This document shows, in pieces, positions 57,125 to 64,000 of a DNA stretch of 64,000 bases. Made by a program: the position numbers and the translations under genes. Under the pieces are notes generated by a model. The model saw nothing but the letters and a program-made list of their open reading frames with translations. It searched no databases and was not told where the DNA came from. This DNA comes from Phycisphaera sp. GTDB taxonomy: Bacteria; Planctomycetota; Phycisphaerae; Phycisphaerales; UBA1924. The DNA is taken from contig CP098402.1 in assembly GCA_025916675.1 (NCBI GenBank), positions 1,421,205 to 1,485,204 on the forward strand. The letters are read 5' to 3'. How positions within the stretch are numbered: position 1 is the stretch's first letter; the number at the start of each line of letters is the position of its first letter.

Positions 57125-58975
57125 ATGCCCACAACACCTCGCCCCGTTGCGCCGATCGCCGCTTGCGGTTTGGCCATCGCCGGAACCACGCCCCACGCCC
57201 TGGCCCAGGGCGACCCGCTTCTAGAACCATTCCCGGCGGTACTGACACACCTTGACCTGGACGGCCAGATCGGCTTTCGGGTCGAAGGGGTGAGCACCGG
57301 CGATCTGAGTGGATCTTCCGTTGCCGCCGCCGGAGACCTGAACGGCGACGGAATCGACGACTTCGTCATCGGTGCTCTGCGCGCCAGCCGGTTCCCGGCT
57401 GGCGATGATGGCAATGCCTATGTCATCTTTGGCAGGCAAGCCTCGGCGGGGAATCCGTTTCCGGCCGGCGTGCGGCTTGCCGACCTCGATGGCAGCGACG
57501 GATTCCGCATCCTTGGCGCGGACAGCGAGGGCGAACTCGGCAGCTCGGTCGCGGCGGCCGGCGACCTCAATGGCGATGGTATCTCCGATCTCATCGTTGG
57601 AGCCCCCAAGTATGGTCGACCCAGCACCCACACCGGCGCGGCCTACGTCATCTTCGGGCGGGACTCGCTGTCCGGCGCCACGTTCCCAGAGTCCATCGAC
57701 CTGGCTGGGCTGGGCGTCGACGTCGGCTTCCGCCTGCAGGGCGCCGATGGCTTTAACTTTGCTGGTGCTTCGGTCGCCGGCGCCGGAGATATCAACGGCG
57801 ATGGGTTCGACGACGTGATCGTTGGGGCTCCGCGTGCCTACCTCTCACCCGGCGGCGTCGATTACACCGGCATTTCTTACGTCGTCCTTGGCCGCGATAC
57901 GTCTGTCTCCGGCTCGTTCCCGGCCGTGGTGATGCTCGACGAGTTGGATGGCGCCGATGGCTTCGGCATCGTCGGGGTCGAGCAGTCCGAGCGGAGTGGC
58001 CACTCCGTTTCGTCGGCGGGCGACTTCAACGGTGATGGAATCGGCGACGTCATCATCGGAGCCATCTTCGCCGGTCACTCGACGCGGTACGGGTTCAACT
58101 TCGGAGCGAGCTACGTCGTGTTCGGGCGGGACACCGCGGCTGCGGGCGCTTTTCCGGCCATCCTCAACTTGGCCGACCTCGATGGAGCCAATGGCGTGCG
58201 TTTCGAGGGCGTGGATCACGCCGATCTGAGCGGGACCTCCGTTGCGGATGCCGGTGACGTCAACGGCGACGGCGTCGACGACGTCATCATCGGGGCCACG
58301 GGCGTCCAGCGCGATGGACGGTCGTTCGGTTCCAGCTTCGTTGTTTTTGGCAGGGATACCGCGGTTACGGGTCCGTTCGCGGCCATCGAGCAGCTCAGCG
58401 ACTTGGATGGACTGACGGGGTTCCGTCTCGATGCTGGCGGGGACGATCGCTACTCCGGAACCTCGGTGTCCGGTGCCGGCGACATCAACGGCGATGGCGT
58501 GGATGATGTTCTGGTCGGAGCGATTCCTCCTGGCTCGCCCGGATCGTGCTCGATCATTTTCGGGCGCAAGACGAGCGACGCCGGTCCGTTCCCCGAGGCG
58601 ATCTCCTTGACGAACCTGGACGGGACCAATGGGTTTCGGTTCTCCAGGACTGATGGTTCAGACTATGTTGGAGCCTCGGTTGCGGCGGCCGGCGACGTCA
58701 ATGGCGACGGCCAGGAAGACATCATTGTGGGAGGGCCGCAGGTTTCAACGGTCGGAAGCGTGTTGTCAGGTACCAGCTACATCGTCTACGGACGCGATGT
58801 CGCAGCCTGCCCCGCCGACCTCGACGGCGACGGCGAGTTGACCATCTTCGACTTCCTGGCCTTCCAGAACCTCTTCGACGCGATGGACCCCGCCGCCGAC
58901 TTCGATGGCGACGGCGACTTCACCATCTTCGACTTCCTGGCCTTCCAGAACGCCTTCGACGCGGGGTGCCCGTAG
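57125..58975 (+). CDS. Secreted FG-GAP protein 2 with dockerin-like tail
   Basis: A 616-aa exported protein. The signal peptide ends at TTPHALAQ. Seven integrin-alpha-like FG-GAP repeats follow the form SVAAAGDLNGDGIDDFVIGA...AYVIFGR, each with a calcium-loop DxNGDG. The tail has two dockerin-like units, DLDGDGELTIFDFLAFQNLF and DFDGDGDFTIFDFLAFQNAF, ending DAGCP. GGAGGA and the signal peptide fix the start. It differs from FG-GAP protein 1 in repeat type (FG-GAP instead of VCBS) but sits in the same locus design. Confidence 0.9.
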   Translation: MPTTPRPVAPIAACGLAIAGTTPHALAQGDPLLEPFPAVLTHLDLDGQIGFRVEGVSTGDLSGSSVAAAGDLNGDGIDDFVIGALRASRFPAGDDGNAYVIFGRQASAGNPFPAGVRLADLDGSDGFRILGADSEGELGSSVAAAGDLNGDGISDLIVGAPKYGRPSTHTGAAYVIFGRDSLSGATFPESIDLAGLGVDVGFRLQGADGFNFAGASVAGAGDINGDGFDDVIVGAPRAYLSPGGVDYTGISYVVLGRDTSVSGSFPAVVMLDELDGADGFGIVGVEQSERSGHSVSSAGDFNGDGIGDVIIGAIFAGHSTRYGFNFGASYVVFGRDTAAAGAFPAILNLADLDGANGVRFEGVDHADLSGTSVADAGDVNGDGVDDVIIGATGVQRDGRSFGSSFVVFGRDTAVTGPFAAIEQLSDLDGLTGFRLDAGGDDRYSGTSVSGAGDINGDGVDDVLVGAIPPGSPGSCSIIFGRKTSDAGPFPEAISLTNLDGTNGFRFSRTDGSDYVGASVAAAGDVNGDGQEDIIVGGPQVSTVGSVLSGTSYIVYGRDVAACPADLDGDGELTIFDFLAFQNLFDAMDPAADFDGDGDFTIFDFLAFQNAFDAGCP

Positions 58976-59005
58976 GGAAGAGGAGGCATCGGGCACTAGG
59001 CATCC

Positions 59006-59047
59006 GGCATCGGGAAGACGCCTGAAGGCACGCGTCTTCCCGATGCC
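59006..59047. terminator. Long hairpin after FG-GAP gene 2
   Basis: Perfect 16-bp arms, ggcatcgggaagacgc (59006-59021) and gcgtcttcccgatgcc (59032-59047), with a 10-nt loop. The flanks repeat catcgggca and atgcccggt motifs. It lies 30 bp past the stop and probably ends transcription, as the palindrome at 43209-43268 may do for FG-GAP gene 1. Confidence 0.7.
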
Positions 59048-59089
59048 CGGTGCCTGATGCCCGGTGCCCTGTTCCCTCTACCCTGCCCC

Positions 59090-59965
59090 ATGCCCCCCGG
59101 CACCCCCACCCCAACCCCCACCCCCACCGTCGCGGCCCCCCTCCCCTGCGTGGGCTGCGGCTACGACTTGGTGGGGCTGGCCGAGGACGGCCCCTGCCCC
59201 GAGTGCGGGGTGCCGATCGGGCGGTCGATCAGCGGGGACCATCTGGTTGCCAGCTCGAAGGCGCACCGGCGGAAGCTGGCCAGCGGGGCGGGGTTCGCGC
59301 TCACCGGCGTGTGGGCGGGGTGGGTGTCGGTGGCACTGTTACCCGTGTACGCGCTGCTCGTGCAGTCGCTCGGCCCAGACCTGGCCATCATGACGGTGGG
59401 CGGTCCGGTCGCACTCGTGGTGTCGCTCTCGCTGCTGGCCAGCGGGCAGGGGTGGCTGCGGCTGACCGCTGCCGACCCCGATCGCATCGGCGATGGCACC
59501 GGGCGATGGATGCAGCGGTTCGTGCTCCGGCTGTACGCCTGGGGCTTGGGCTACCTTGGGCCCATCATGGCCCTGCTGTGGTTCGCGCTGGACGGCCTCG
59601 CCCGCACTCGGGGCACGCCTCCGCCGGGGCCGCCAGTCCCAATTCTGTTGACAGCCTTGGCTTGCCTGCCGATGCTGGCGCTCTCCGGCCCGATCGCCGC
59701 GGAGTTCTCCAAGCTGGGCAGGCGGTTGCTTGAGGGGGATCTGGCCGACCGCTCGCGAGGGCTCACGGCCACGGGCTGGGTGGCCTTCGGGCTCGTCATC
59801 GTGGCCGTGCAGTTCGGCTGGTTCACTCTCCAAGGCTGGTGGTGGCTGCTCGAGCCGATCGCCTGGACGCTCGCTGGCATCGCCGTGTTGGCCTGGGCCG
59901 TGCAGTACCACACCCTCGTCCGGGCCCTGCGGGCGGCCCTCATCCCCGTCGCCGCCAGGCCGTAG
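59090..59965 (+). CDS. Zinc-ribbon membrane protein
   Basis: A 291-aa protein. After a Pro/Thr-rich start, the zinc ribbon LPCVGCGYDLVGL...CPECGVPI is followed by about six hydrophobic helices (GFALTGVWAGWVSVALLPVY; IMTVGGPVALVVSLSLLASG; ALACLPMLALSGPIAAEFSK; ATGWVAFGLVIVAVQFGWFT). It shares its design with 27879-28343. The start at 59090 is chosen because the earlier frame overlaps the hairpin. Function is unknown. Confidence 0.75.
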   Translation: MPPGTPTPTPTPTVAAPLPCVGCGYDLVGLAEDGPCPECGVPIGRSISGDHLVASSKAHRRKLASGAGFALTGVWAGWVSVALLPVYALLVQSLGPDLAIMTVGGPVALVVSLSLLASGQGWLRLTAADPDRIGDGTGRWMQRFVLRLYAWGLGYLGPIMALLWFALDGLARTRGTPPPGPPVPILLTALACLPMLALSGPIAAEFSKLGRRLLEGDLADRSRGLTATGWVAFGLVIVAVQFGWFTLQGWWWLLEPIAWTLAGIAVLAWAVQYHTLVRALRAALIPVAARP

Positions 59966-59989
59966 GCGGGCCCACTACCCTTCCCATTC

Positions 59990-60409
59990 ATGTTCGAGAT
60001 CACCGCCCAGACCCGCTTCAACGCCCAGCACGCCATCCTCATCAAGGGTGAGCGGGAGCCCCTGCACGGCCACGATTGGCTCGTCAGGGCGACCATCGCC
60101 GGGCCCACGCTGGATGGGGAGGGCCTGCTGTGCGACTTCCACGCCGTCGAGGCGGCGTTGAGGCTCATCGTCGACCCCTGGAACCACGACAACCTCAACC
60201 ACAGCGAGGCGTTCCGGGGCCGGAAGATCGAGCCCACCGCCGAGAACGTCGCGATGGTCATCGCCACCGAGCTCGCTTCGGCCCTCGGCGAGACCCTGCC
60301 AACGGACGCGCGGGTGGCCCGGGTGAGCGTGACCGAGGCGCCCGATTGCGTGGCGACGTACATTCCCCCGACCGCAGCGGATCCCAAGGCCGGGGCAAGG
60401 ACGCCATGA
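59990..60409 (+). CDS. queD: 6-carboxytetrahydropterin synthase-like protein
   Basis: A 139-aa member of the 6-pyruvoyl-tetrahydropterin synthase/QueD family. Zinc histidines are in FNAQHAI and PLHGHDW. LLCDFHAVEAAL and DPWNHDNLNHSEAF follow the family pattern, as does EPTAENVAMVIATEL. QueD starts queuosine and deazapurine synthesis, but the catalytic Cys usually seen in QueD is not evident, so another PTPS-like role is possible. Its stop overlaps the ppk start. Confidence 0.8.
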   Translation: MFEITAQTRFNAQHAILIKGEREPLHGHDWLVRATIAGPTLDGEGLLCDFHAVEAALRLIVDPWNHDNLNHSEAFRGRKIEPTAENVAMVIATELASALGETLPTDARVARVSVTEAPDCVATYIPPTAADPKAGARTP

Positions 60410-62610
60410 ACGATCGACCGACACAGACCGCCCCGCCGGAAGCGGGCGAATCCATCGCTGGGCCCAATCGTTTCATCAACCGCGACCTCTCGTGGCTGGC
60501 CTTCAACCAGCGCGTGCTGGAACTGGCCGAGGACGAATCGACGCCGCTCCTGGAGCGTGTGAAGTTCCTGGGCATCTTCGCGAGCAATCTTGACGAGTTC
60601 TTCATGAAGCGCGTCGGGCTCATCCGCCGCCAGGTCGACGCGGGCATCGAGGCCCCCTCGCCAGACGGCCTGAGCCCCCGCCAGCAGCTCGCCGCCGTGC
60701 GCGAGATGGTCGAGGGCTTGCAAGATCGCCAGGCGATCTGCTGGGAGGACGCGCTCCGCCCCGCCCTCGAAGCCAACGGCGTCGCGCTCGTCGACTACGA
60801 CAAGCTCGAAGACGCCGAGCGTGCCCGGCTCGACGCGTGGTTCGAGGACGAGGTGTTCCCCATCCTCACGCCGCTGTCGATCGACCCGGGCCACCGCTTC
60901 CCCTTCATCAGCAACCTGTCGGAGAGCCTGGGCATCCTGCTGTCGAGCGACGGCGGGCCAGCCGAGTCGGAAAGCCCCTCGAACGGCCGCTACTGCCGCC
61001 TCAAGATCCCCGACGGCGTCACCCGCCTGGTCCGCTGCGACGACCCGCAGGGGATCGGCGAGTCGGCTACCGCGATGGCGCTCGCGGGCAACCTCCGCGT
61101 CACGCCCCTCGAACAGGTCATGCGCGCCAACCTGGGCATGCTCTTCCCCGGCGTGTCCATCCTGGCCACCAACGCCTTCCGCATCACGCGATCGGCCAGC
61201 GTCGAGGTCGAGGACGAGGCCGGCGACCTGCTCGAGAGCGTGCAGGAAGAGCTGCGCCGCCGCCGCTTCGCCCGGCCCGTGCGCATGGAGATGGCCGAAG
61301 AACCCCACGAGGAACTCACGTCGTTCTTCGCCACCAGCCTGGGCCTGCAACAGGGCGACATCTACGTCCGCCGGGGCCCGCTGGAGTATGGCGACCTGAT
61401 GGAATTGGCCTCCCTCGACCTGCCCCACCTCAAGGACAAGCGATGGAAGCCGCTCACGCCCCCGCGCCTGCTGGGCGTCGACGTGCGCAGCGGCCGGGGC
61501 GACATCTTCGCGGCCATCCGCGAACGAGACATCCTGGCCCACCACCCCTACGAGAGCTTCGACGACTCGGTGCGTGCATTCGTGAGCGCCGCCTCGCGCG
61601 ATCCCGACGTGCTGGCCATCAAGCAGACCATCTACCGCACCAGCCGCGACTCGCCCTTCGTCCGCTCGCTCGTCCGCGCCGCCGAGCACGGCAAGCAGGT
61701 CGCCTGCATGGTCGAGTTGCGTGCCCGCTTCGACGAGAATCGCAACGTGAGCTACGCCCGCCGACTCGAACACGCGGGCGTCCATGTCGCCTACGGCATC
61801 GTCGGGCTCAAGACCCACGCCAAGTGCTCGCTGGTCGTGCGGCGCGAGAAGGACGGCCTCCGCGCGTACGCCCACGTGGGCACGGGCAACTACCACCCCC
61901 ACACCGCCCAGCTCTACACCGATCTCTCGCTGCTCACCTGCGATCCGCGGATCACCGGAGAGGTCCTCGAACTCTTCAACGCCATGACCGGCTACTCGCT
62001 CAAGGCAGACTACGAGCACCTTCTGATCGCCCCCACCACCATGCGGCCGCGCTTCGAGGAACTCATCGACGCAGAGATCGAGAACGCCAAAGCCGGCAAG
62101 CCCGCGCGCATCTTCGCGAAGCTCAACTCGATGGAAGATCGCAAGATCACCACGAAGCTCTACGAGGCATCGCAGGCGGGCGTCCAGGTCGACCTGTGCG
62201 TGCGCGGCTTCTGCTGCCTGCGGCCGGGCGTGCCGGGCTTGAGCGAGAACATCCGCGTGGTCTCGGTTGTGGGCCGCTTCCTCGAGCACTCCCGCGTCTT
62301 CTACTTTGCTGGCGGCTACGACGACCCGCTCAAGGGCCACTGGTACTTCGGCAGCGCCGACTGGATGTACCGCAACCTCAACAACCGCCTCGAAGCGATC
62401 AGCCCGATCTACGACACCACGGCACGCAAACGCCTGCACGAGGCCATGCGAGCCAATCTCGATGACAAGGCGTACGCGTGGGACCTCCAGCCCGACGGCA
62501 CCTACCAGCGCCGCGAACGTACCGGCCAGGGCACGTTTGCCACGCTCATGCGCACCACGCAGAAGGCCCACGCCGCCGCGCTGGCAGAGATGAACGAGCA
62601 GGACGCCTGA
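60406..62610 (+). CDS. ppk1: Polyphosphate kinase 1
   Basis: A 734-aa enzyme that makes polyphosphate from ATP. FINRDLSWLAFNQRVLELAE opens the family, and the two catalytic histidines are in GLKTHAKCSLV and VGRFLEHSRVFYF. The phospholipase-D-like repeats LAIKQTIYRTSRDSPFV and YVHVGTGNY-like AHVGTGNYHPHTAQ are present. The ATG at 60406 overlaps the queD-like stop by 4 bp; the longer open frame upstream is queD in another register. Confidence 0.95.
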   Translation: MNDRPTQTAPPEAGESIAGPNRFINRDLSWLAFNQRVLELAEDESTPLLERVKFLGIFASNLDEFFMKRVGLIRRQVDAGIEAPSPDGLSPRQQLAAVREMVEGLQDRQAICWEDALRPALEANGVALVDYDKLEDAERARLDAWFEDEVFPILTPLSIDPGHRFPFISNLSESLGILLSSDGGPAESESPSNGRYCRLKIPDGVTRLVRCDDPQGIGESATAMALAGNLRVTPLEQVMRANLGMLFPGVSILATNAFRITRSASVEVEDEAGDLLESVQEELRRRRFARPVRMEMAEEPHEELTSFFATSLGLQQGDIYVRRGPLEYGDLMELASLDLPHLKDKRWKPLTPPRLLGVDVRSGRGDIFAAIRERDILAHHPYESFDDSVRAFVSAASRDPDVLAIKQTIYRTSRDSPFVRSLVRAAEHGKQVACMVELRARFDENRNVSYARRLEHAGVHVAYGIVGLKTHAKCSLVVRREKDGLRAYAHVGTGNYHPHTAQLYTDLSLLTCDPRITGEVLELFNAMTGYSLKADYEHLLIAPTTMRPRFEELIDAEIENAKAGKPARIFAKLNSMEDRKITTKLYEASQAGVQVDLCVRGFCCLRPGVPGLSENIRVVSVVGRFLEHSRVFYFAGGYDDPLKGHWYFGSADWMYRNLNNRLEAISPIYDTTARKRLHEAMRANLDDKAYAWDLQPDGTYQRRERTGQGTFATLMRTTQKAHAAALAEMNEQDA

Positions 62611-62613
62611 TCG

Positions 62614-63678
62614 ATGCGCATCGGCGACCGCACGATCGATCTGGAGCACCCGCCCTACGTCATCGCCGAACTGGGCGTCAACCACGACGGCTCACCCGAC
62701 CAGCTTATGGCCCTCGTACACGCCGCTGCGGCTGCCAAAGCGGACGCCATCAAGCTCCAGCTCTTCACCGCCGGCGACCTGCTCTCCGATGCCGCCTCGC
62801 TGGCCGAATACCAGAAAGACGCCGGCGAACACGACCCACGTGCGATGCTCCGCCGGCTCGAACTTTCAATCGAGATTGCCAACCAAGCCATCGACCTCGC
62901 GCATGACCTTGGCTTGCACGCCATCGCCACCGTCTTCGATCTGCCACTCGTACCGATCGCCGACCGACTCCCCCTCGACGCCTACAAGACCGCCTCGCCG
63001 GACCTCGTCCATATGCCGCTACTCGAGGCCCTGATCGCTACGAACAAGCCGCTCATCATCAGCACGGGCGCTGCTTCACGAGAAGAAGTCCAGCGCGCCG
63101 TCGGCTGGCTCGCCCCCGTCCGGCAGCGCACGGCCCTGCTCCAATGCGTCAGCAGCTATCCCACGCCACCCGAGCACGCCGCGGTCGCCGCCGTGCAAGA
63201 CATAGCCGACATCTTCATGGGCCCGGTTGGGTACAGCGACCACACCACGGCCATCGACACCGGCGCGCTGGCCGTCTCGCTCGGCGCTCGCGTTCTCGAA
63301 AAGCACCTCAGCCTCGACCGCACGTTGCCCGGCCCTGACCACGCCGCCTCGATCGAGCCCGATGGGCTCACCGAGTACGTCCGCCTCGCACGAGCCGCAT
63401 TCGATGGCTCATGGAACGCCAAGCCCGACGACGAACGCCTTGGCCCGCCCACGAAATTCCTGCTGCCCATCGAGGCCGACGTCCGCCAGGTCGCCCGCCG
63501 CAGCATCGTTGCCGCGCGAGATCTGCCCGCCGGGCACGTCCTCACGCTGGACGACCTCGCCTTTAAGCGCCCCGGCGGCGGCCTCGAACCCTGGCAGGCC
63601 GACCTACTCCTCGGCAAGCCGCTCGAGTTCCCCGTCGCCGCCGATCGTGCGATCATGCCGGACGACGTAATCGACTGA
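62614..63678 (+). CDS. NeuB-family sialic-acid-type synthase
   Basis: A 354-aa synthase that condenses PEP with an N-acetyl amino sugar. PPYVIAELGVNHDGS, ADAIKLQLF, YKTASPDLVHMPLLE, LLQCVSSYPTP and GYSDHTTAIDTG are NeuB-type. The C-terminal 60 residues resemble the SAF/antifreeze-like domain (RSIVAARDLPAGHVLTLDDL). The sugar cannot be told from sequence; legionaminate or N-acetylneuraminate are the usual products. It starts 3 bp after ppk1 and may share its transcript. Confidence 0.88.
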   Translation: MRIGDRTIDLEHPPYVIAELGVNHDGSPDQLMALVHAAAAAKADAIKLQLFTAGDLLSDAASLAEYQKDAGEHDPRAMLRRLELSIEIANQAIDLAHDLGLHAIATVFDLPLVPIADRLPLDAYKTASPDLVHMPLLEALIATNKPLIISTGAASREEVQRAVGWLAPVRQRTALLQCVSSYPTPPEHAAVAAVQDIADIFMGPVGYSDHTTAIDTGALAVSLGARVLEKHLSLDRTLPGPDHAASIEPDGLTEYVRLARAAFDGSWNAKPDDERLGPPTKFLLPIEADVRQVARRSIVAARDLPAGHVLTLDDLAFKRPGGGLEPWQADLLLGKPLEFPVAADRAIMPDDVID

Positions 63679-64000
63679 CCCCGCGACGGCCAGCCCCATC
63701 AGCAGCATCCACATCGCCAGCACGTGCGTGTTCATGTGCATGACCTCGAACGTGCACGCCACAAACAACCCCAGGAGCGCCCACGGCACGGCGGCGGCAT
63801 ACGGGTGCTGGTGCCGCCGCATCACCCACGCGATTCGGGCCAGCATCAGCAGCACCGCCGCGTACAACCCGAAACCGATGATGCCGGTATTGGCCAGCGG
63901 CTGGAGCAGCGTGTTGTGCGGGTGCGGCCCGGTATGGGTCCGATCGGCCGGATCGATCCCGCGCTTCTCAAGGTTCGCTTCCACCCAGGGCTGGTAGCCG
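63604..64000 (-). CDS. O-antigen-ligase-like protein, N-terminal part outside window
   Basis: The last 131 codons of a membrane protein entering from the right edge. HTGPHPHNTLLQPLANTGII is the periplasmic HxHN-type loop typical of O-antigen ligase/WaaL proteins. Two or three hydrophobic helices follow (FGLYAAVLLMLARIAWVM; WALLGLFVACTFEVMHM; VLAMWMLLMGLAVAGSVDYV). Its 3' end overlaps the NeuB-like gene by 75 bp, in convergent orientation. Together with NeuB this suggests a surface-glycan region beyond the edge. Confidence 0.75.
   Translation of the reverse strand, partial: GYQPWVEANLEKRGIDPADRTHTGPHPHNTLLQPLANTGIIGFGLYAAVLLMLARIAWVMRRHQHPYAAAVPWALLGLFVACTFEVMHMNTHVLAMWMLLMGLAVAGSVDYVVRHDRTIGGDGELERLAEE

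Noticed and set aside
59551-62685. A 1044-codon open frame on the minus strand over ppk1
   Set aside because: Antisense shadow of ppk1 and its neighbours. The plus strand carries complete, motif-rich proteins in all parts of it.

Overview
The window is a GC-rich bacterial chromosome segment that most likely comes from a Phycisphaerae-type planctomycete. The main clue is a C-terminal tail, (D/N)GDG-LTIFDFLxFQNxFDAGCP, shared by six secreted proteins. This dockerin-like tail is typical of Phycisphaerales as far as I know the group. Gene packing is tight, with many 4-bp ATGA/TTGA/GTGA overlaps, and most genes use G/C-ending codons. No rRNA, tRNA, transposase, integrase or CRISPR array is visible.

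Layout. (1) 1-6660, minus strand: a complete histidine operon, hisG-C-B-H-F-(A+I+E fusion)-D. It is headed by a promoter, a 21-aa His-rich leader peptide and a terminator hairpin, which together form a classical-looking attenuator. (2) 6.7-14.2 kb: a FnIII-like protein (first of three paralogues), a propeller lipoprotein, a lower-GC two-gene module whose second protein has a HEPN-type RX4H motif, a repeat-rich 1.2-kb gap, and a PrpD-family gene with an unknown membrane protein. (3) 14.2-28.6 kb: mixed housekeeping genes: HPF, CPBP protease, HIT protein, two DinB proteins, an isolated atpD, a FloA N-terminal-like protein, a nucleotidyltransferase, 3-hydroxyanthranilate dioxygenase, an EEP phosphatase, a hydrolase, clpB and a YjfB-like protein. 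(4) 29.2-35.3 kb, minus strand: an aspartate-family cluster, metB-like, an aspartokinase/homoserine dehydrogenase fusion without ACT domains, an AsmA-like fusion and asd. A SAM-I/IV-type riboswitch lies upstream. (5) 35.7-39.4 kb, plus strand: small envelope and stress-type proteins (DUF1328, acidic lipoprotein, PA2169-like, TlpA-like, YqjD/YqjE-like). (6) 39.6-59 kb: ndk, csrA, nfu, a lipoprotein, an M48 peptidase, dapF, an M20 peptidase, three tandem dockerin-tailed secreted proteins, a MATE transporter, and two copies of a composite locus. (7) 59-64 kb: zinc-ribbon membrane protein, queD-like, ppk1, a NeuB-family synthase and the end of an O-antigen-ligase-like gene.

The most unusual structure is a set of four intergenic arrays of about ten degenerate repeats with an exact 21-bp period (11281-11490, 21291-21500, 41492-41701, 56822-57052). 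Two of them are part of a duplicated locus: GC-rich repeat, terminator, FnIII-like gene on the minus strand, 21-bp array, TTGxxx-17-TATGCT promoter, then an FG-GAP/dockerin gene on the plus strand. A second repeat layer consists of small hairpins with a fixed GTGA loop and covarying stems after a CGAG flank.

Coordinates and starts were judged by eye from reading frames, Shine-Dalgarno sites, overlaps and family knowledge. No database search was run.
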